Origin: Flavobacterium chilense
GTDB lineage: Bacteria > Bacteroidota > Bacteroidia > Flavobacteriales > Flavobacteriaceae
DNA: 64,000 nucleotides
Direction of reading: 5' to 3'
NCBI RefSeq assembly: GCF_001602525.1
Contig: NZ_LSYT01000008.1
Span: 242,694-306,693, forward strand
A program made the position numbers and the translations under genes. Every line of letters starts with the position of its first letter. The first letter of the stretch is position 1. This document shows positions 61,317 through 64,000 of the stretch, in pieces. The notes beneath the pieces are model-generated. The model did no database searches and was not told the DNA's origin. It saw only the letters and a program-made list of their open reading frames with translations.

Positions 61317-61699
61317 TTTTATATTAAATCCTTTCTTTTTTCGTTAGGTTTTCTGTCTCTCGAAAGTGACGCACAACTAATTTATATCTATGACTTGATC
61401 ATACAAATACGTCCAAAATAGTTAGCTATGTATTATCAGTATTGTATTTATTCTCAAATATATAATAATTAATTTCACAAATTACTAAATGGTTTAACTT
61501 ACTTTAAACCATTTTATATTTATTTTTCAGGTTCAATAAAAAGTAGCTCTTTTTCAACTTCACGTCTTTTATAGTATTCTTTTCCGGATAGTGCAGAACT
61601 TTTACTTAATTTATTTACATGATTCGAGTATGAGACATAAAAGCCAAAAGCCACTTCATTACGGAGTGGCTTTTTATGATTTAATCTTAATTTTTTGAA
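61317..61699. other. Intergenic region between cassette array and RHS tip module
   Basis: About 380 bp. It contains a hairpin AAATGGTTT/AAACCATTT (61485-61514). A gene end also reads on the minus strand (about 61640 to 61525) as NHVNKLSKSSALSGKEYYKR, then EVEKELLFIEPEK and a stop, with no intact start. That fragment looks like a real but truncated coding remnant. Confidence 0.4.
61646..61675 (-). terminator. Terminator after the 61.70 kb gene
   Basis: AAAAGCCACT / AGTGGCTTTT stem with a 9-nt loop; T-rich on the minus strand. Confidence 0.8.
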
Positions 61700-62227
61700 T
61701 TATGGTGCAGTAGTTTTACTACTAATTAATATCCATTTTTTTTGTTCGCACGAATATTCAAAAACAGTTGTTGTTCCTCCGCCATTTGCAAATTGATACT
61801 TGTTTTTACTACAAGTAACTTTAAAATCGATAATGGTAATTTTCAATTGATTGTTTTCTAAATTGGGTATTATTTTCCATACATCAATTCCTTCTTTTAA
61901 TAATTTTTTATTTTTTTTATTGTAAATATCAATTTGTTTAAATTTAATGTCAATATCTTTTGATGTTGGCATTAAGTACGCTTGGTTATTATTGTCAATT
62001 AAATATATATTCTCAATGTGATGTTTATAATCAGCAATATAATTCTTCCAATTATCTGTTTCATTTTTTTTGTTTAACTCTCCCTGAAAGTCTCTATATG
62101 TTTCAATAGATTTAATAACAATTGTAGAATCAATTAATTTTTTATAATCATCTAATTTATTTTGTGAGTATAAATTATAATTTATCAAACTAAAGAGGAT
62201 ACAAAATCCAATAAACATTTTATTCAT
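61700..62227 (-). CDS. Secreted hypothetical protein
   Basis: A 175-residue protein with a Sec signal peptide (MNKMFIGFCILFSLINYNLY, cleavage near SQ). The mature part is beta-rich at the C-terminus (KITIIDFKVTCSKNKYQFAN, TTTVFEYSCEQKKWILISSK) with two cysteines. No family recognised. It is separated from the RHS tip genes by a terminator, but lies on the same strand 60 bp away and may be a further immunity-type gene. Confidence 0.5.
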   Translation of the reverse strand: MNKMFIGFCILFSLINYNLYSQNKLDDYKKLIDSTIVIKSIETYRDFQGELNKKNETDNWKNYIADYKHHIENIYLIDNNNQAYLMPTSKDIDIKFKQIDIYNKKNKKLLKEGIDVWKIIPNLENNQLKITIIDFKVTCSKNKYQFANGGGTTTVFEYSCEQKKWILISSKTTAP

Positions 62228-62251
62228 AAAACCTTTTTATTCATTTCTAAA

Positions 62252-62278
62252 AACAAAAACCTAGCATTGCTAGGTTTT
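62252..62278 (-). terminator. Terminator after the RHS tip/immunity operon
   Basis: AAAACCTAGC / GCTAGGTTTT stem with an ATT loop; in the minus direction it is followed by TTGTTTTT. Confidence 0.85.
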
Positions 62279-62287
62279 ATGTTATCT

Positions 62288-62761
62288 TTAAGACGCCTCC
62301 GGGACACTTGAACTAATACGAAGATTAATTTCCGTAATTAATTGATTACAATTTTTAAAATATAATGGAGACACGATCAATTTTTTGTCCTTTTCTAAAT
62401 TAAGTATATAGCTGTAATACCCGGGAGTAATTTGACCGACCTCACATATATAAGAACCGTCAATAAATTCTTTATCTAAACTTTTGATAGATGTGTAAGG
62501 AATACTTTCTGTCTTTCGTGATAGAAAATAGATTTTTGTGATTGTTTTTTCTTCCGCGATGAGTTTATAAATAGAATTTAAGTTATAAAACAAAACTAAA
62601 CATCCAAGTATTAAAAGAAAAATGACAGGAAAAAAAACGTCAGCATCTTTTTTATAATAAACCTTAACATCCACAAGCAAAACACCTAAACCAATACAAA
62701 TAATTGGTATAAATACATTTCTCAAAAGGTAAAGCTTTTCAAATTTTGACACTACTATCAT
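62288..62761 (-). CDS. Two-TM protein, candidate immunity
   Basis: A 157-residue protein with two membrane helices (residues ~15-33 and 42-62), then a PH-like beta domain (IYFLSRKTESIPYTSIKSLD). It begins 3 bp after the 123-residue gene, so it is in one operon with the RHS tip. No recognised family beyond a general resemblance to bacterial PH-type membrane proteins. The immunity role is inferred from position. Confidence 0.55.
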   Translation of the reverse strand: MIVVSKFEKLYLLRNVFIPIICIGLGVLLVDVKVYYKKDADVFFPVIFLLILGCLVLFYNLNSIYKLIAEEKTITKIYFLSRKTESIPYTSIKSLDKEFIDGSYICEVGQITPGYYSYILNLEKDKKLIVSPLYFKNCNQLITEINLRISSSVPEAS

Positions 62762-62764
62762 TTT

Positions 62765-63136
62765 TTATTTCAAATCCTCTTTCACATACAGCCCTTTGAC
62801 ATTTCTCGCAAAGAAAATATCGGGTAAAGGACCGTCCTTTTTTACATCCCATATTTTTTTGTTACCATTAATAGAATCAAGCATAATAAATCCTGAATTT
62901 AATCTAGTTTTATCTTCCATTTTTTGTGGAAGATTAAAATAATATTTTTTCCCAACTTTAATTTTTCTGTAGGACTTATTAATTACTAAACTATCATTTC
63001 CATATACAATAATCGCTTTATAATTGTTATGTTCTATGAATATTGCTCCTGCGTCAATTTTAACTACTTTATATTGACCCGAATAGTTTTGTGTTTGAAA
63101 AAACACTAAAATTAGTATCCAAAATTGTGTTATCAT
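62765..63136 (-). CDS. Small exported protein directly behind an RHS tip
   Basis: A 123-residue protein with a hydrophobic N-terminus (MITQFWILILVFFQTQNYSG) that is probably a signal peptide. A mature region follows of short strands (YKVVKIDAGAIFIEHNNYKA). It starts 15 bp after the RHS stop codon, the usual place for immunity. Family not recognised. Confidence 0.55.
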   Translation of the reverse strand: MITQFWILILVFFQTQNYSGQYKVVKIDAGAIFIEHNNYKAIIVYGNDSLVINKSYRKIKVGKKYYFNLPQKMEDKTRLNSGFIMLDSINGNKKIWDVKKDGPLPDIFFARNVKGLYVKEDLK

Positions 63137-63151
63137 TTTATATTTAGTTAT

Positions 63152-64000
63152 TTATTTTTTTTTAACAGGAACTTGATATAAAGGAAGGAAACTTCCATTT
63201 GGTTTAAATAAGCCCTGCCATAGTGTTCCATCTTTTCTTAGACCTCTATCGGGTTCACCGACTCTAACGTGTCTAGGGTCTAAAGCATCTGCCTTATTAT
63301 GAGCCGCATCATAATTTTTATAACCATCTGTTCCTGGTATTGCTGGTCCAGAAGGAGTTTGAGTTTCCTGAGCTCTTTTTCCTTCTTGGTATCCTTCTAG
63401 AGTTTCGTGTAAAACACCTGTTCCTTCTGGAGTTCCTTCAAATTCATCTACTTTTTTTGCAAAATCTGGATTAACAGTTTGATTAGCAGTAGCAGTTCCG
63501 TCTGCGTTAACAGTGCTTCCATCAAAAGAACCTGAACTAGATAAATAATCACCACTACCATCAGTACTTTGATTACCTAATGTTGAATTTAAATTAACTG
63601 TTACGTTTTTATCTGTGGTCGCCGCTTTTAATTCTTTATCTGCTTTAGTTTTTGCTTCACCTGTTGCAGTTACTTTTCCTTTATCATTCATTGTCAATGT
63701 TAGACTTGTCGATTTTTGTAGTTGTGCAAGAGTTTTGTCAGCTCCTGGTCCCTTAATTATAACATCACTTGGGGACATCCCATCAGGGTCTGTAAATCTC
63801 ATCGGATTATCAAAACAATAATTATATGGACTATGTCTTCTCATTTTCTCCGCTAAAGGGTCAATATTACTCCAACCTGCTCTCGCAGGGTCATAAAGTC
63901 TCGAGCCATAGTCATACATCCCAAGTCCCAGCTCGTCCTGCAGCTCTTTTCCATTAAACTTATACTTTAAGGCATCACTAGTTGAATTTTTAACCGTATT
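63152..64000 (-). CDS. RHS protein C-terminal region (continues past the window)
   Basis: The frame is open to the window edge and contains the end of an RHS core: KYKFNGKELQDELGLGMYDY, RLYDPARAGWSNIDPLAEKM, RFTDPDGM. The ~220-residue tip starts with a low-complexity Thr/Gly/Ala region and ends with TGVLHETLEGYQEGKRAQ, then YDAAHNKADALDPRHVRVG. The HE...E plus AHxxA arrangement suggests a zinc-dependent peptidase-like tip, though not a standard HExxH. Whether a full shell lies beyond 64 kb cannot be seen; the core is closer to the 8.9 kb RHS (RLYDP, AGW) than to the orphan tips (RNYDPALGRW). Confidence 0.7.
   Translation of the reverse strand, partial: NTVKNSTSDALKYKFNGKELQDELGLGMYDYGSRLYDPARAGWSNIDPLAEKMRRHSPYNYCFDNPMRFTDPDGMSPSDVIIKGPGADKTLAQLQKSTSLTLTMNDKGKVTATGEAKTKADKELKAATTDKNVTVNLNSTLGNQSTDGSGDYLSSSGSFDGSTVNADGTATANQTVNPDFAKKVDEFEGTPEGTGVLHETLEGYQEGKRAQETQTPSGPAIPGTDGYKNYDAAHNKADALDPRHVRVGEPDRGLRKDGTLWQGLFKPNGSFLPLYQVPVKKK

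Overview
The window looks like the chromosome of a Flavobacterium-type bacterium (Bacteroidota). It is strongly AT-rich, carries a SusC/SusD pair, DUF6443/RHS proteins, an App1 phosphatase and a DUF1761 protein, has weak Shine-Dalgarno signals, and shows TAnnTTTG-type promoters. This placement is an inference from gene content. No rRNA, tRNA or CRISPR array was seen.

Layout. (1) 0-5.4 kb: ordinary chromosomal genes (App1-type phosphatidate phosphatase divergent from a diacylglycerol-kinase-family enzyme, a FemAB/GNAT-like protein, DUF1761, a secreted LRR protein), separated by clear terminators. (2) 5.7-20.6 kb: an RHS polymorphic-toxin locus. Two full-length tandem RHS genes end in a toxin tip with an L,D-transpeptidase-like H...GC signature and a lipoprotein immunity candidate. 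They are followed by several promoterless RHS tips on both strands with small membrane, lipoprotein or secreted neighbours, many frameshifted, and by IS1-like fragments. One tip carries an HExxH metallopeptidase. (3) 20.8-25.9 kb: four defence-type genes on the minus strand: a Hachiman-like nuclease and helicase, a phosphoribosyltransferase-like protein and a NADAR protein. (4) 26.2-33.6 kb: core of a mobilizable element, with two tandem tyrosine recombinases, a P-loop replication protein, a TOPRIM primase fragment, an XRE regulator, a MobC-like protein, an iteron-like tract and an oriT-like hairpin.

(5) 33.6-42.7 kb: a MauE/DoxX-like membrane protein and a small Cys-containing secreted DUF6520-type peptide, convergent with a SusC-SusD-S9 peptidase operon. 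This may be a matched peptide export and uptake unit. (6) 43.0-47.7 kb: a long hairpin (candidate structured RNA), an XRE regulator, a CHAT protease, a GIY-YIG nuclease-like protein and a zinc-ribbon protein, bracketed by a near-identical 22-bp direct repeat. (7) 47.7-49.8 kb: a translationally coupled three-gene graspetide-like RiPP operon, with a precursor carrying three Thr/Glu/Asp core repeats, an ATP-grasp ligase and a four-helix membrane protein. It is followed by a DUF4209/HEPN protein.

(8) 51.8-61.3 kb: an accessory block with a UPF0489 (peptide-arginase family) protein, a RES-domain protein, DUF4240, a Shedu-like nuclease, a PLD nuclease and several unknown genes. From 55.4 kb on, the genes are single units separated by long imperfect palindromes that share sequence with each other and end in GTTRRC-like triplets, resembling integron attC sites. 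Three cassettes run forward and four run in reverse, meeting at 57.65-57.83 kb. (9) 61.7-64 kb: another RHS tip with candidate immunity genes, running off the window.

Most of the window is a patchwork of conflict systems. The graspetide operon, the attC-like cassette array, and the MauE/DUF6520/SusCD/S9 locus are the best candidates for poorly described biology.
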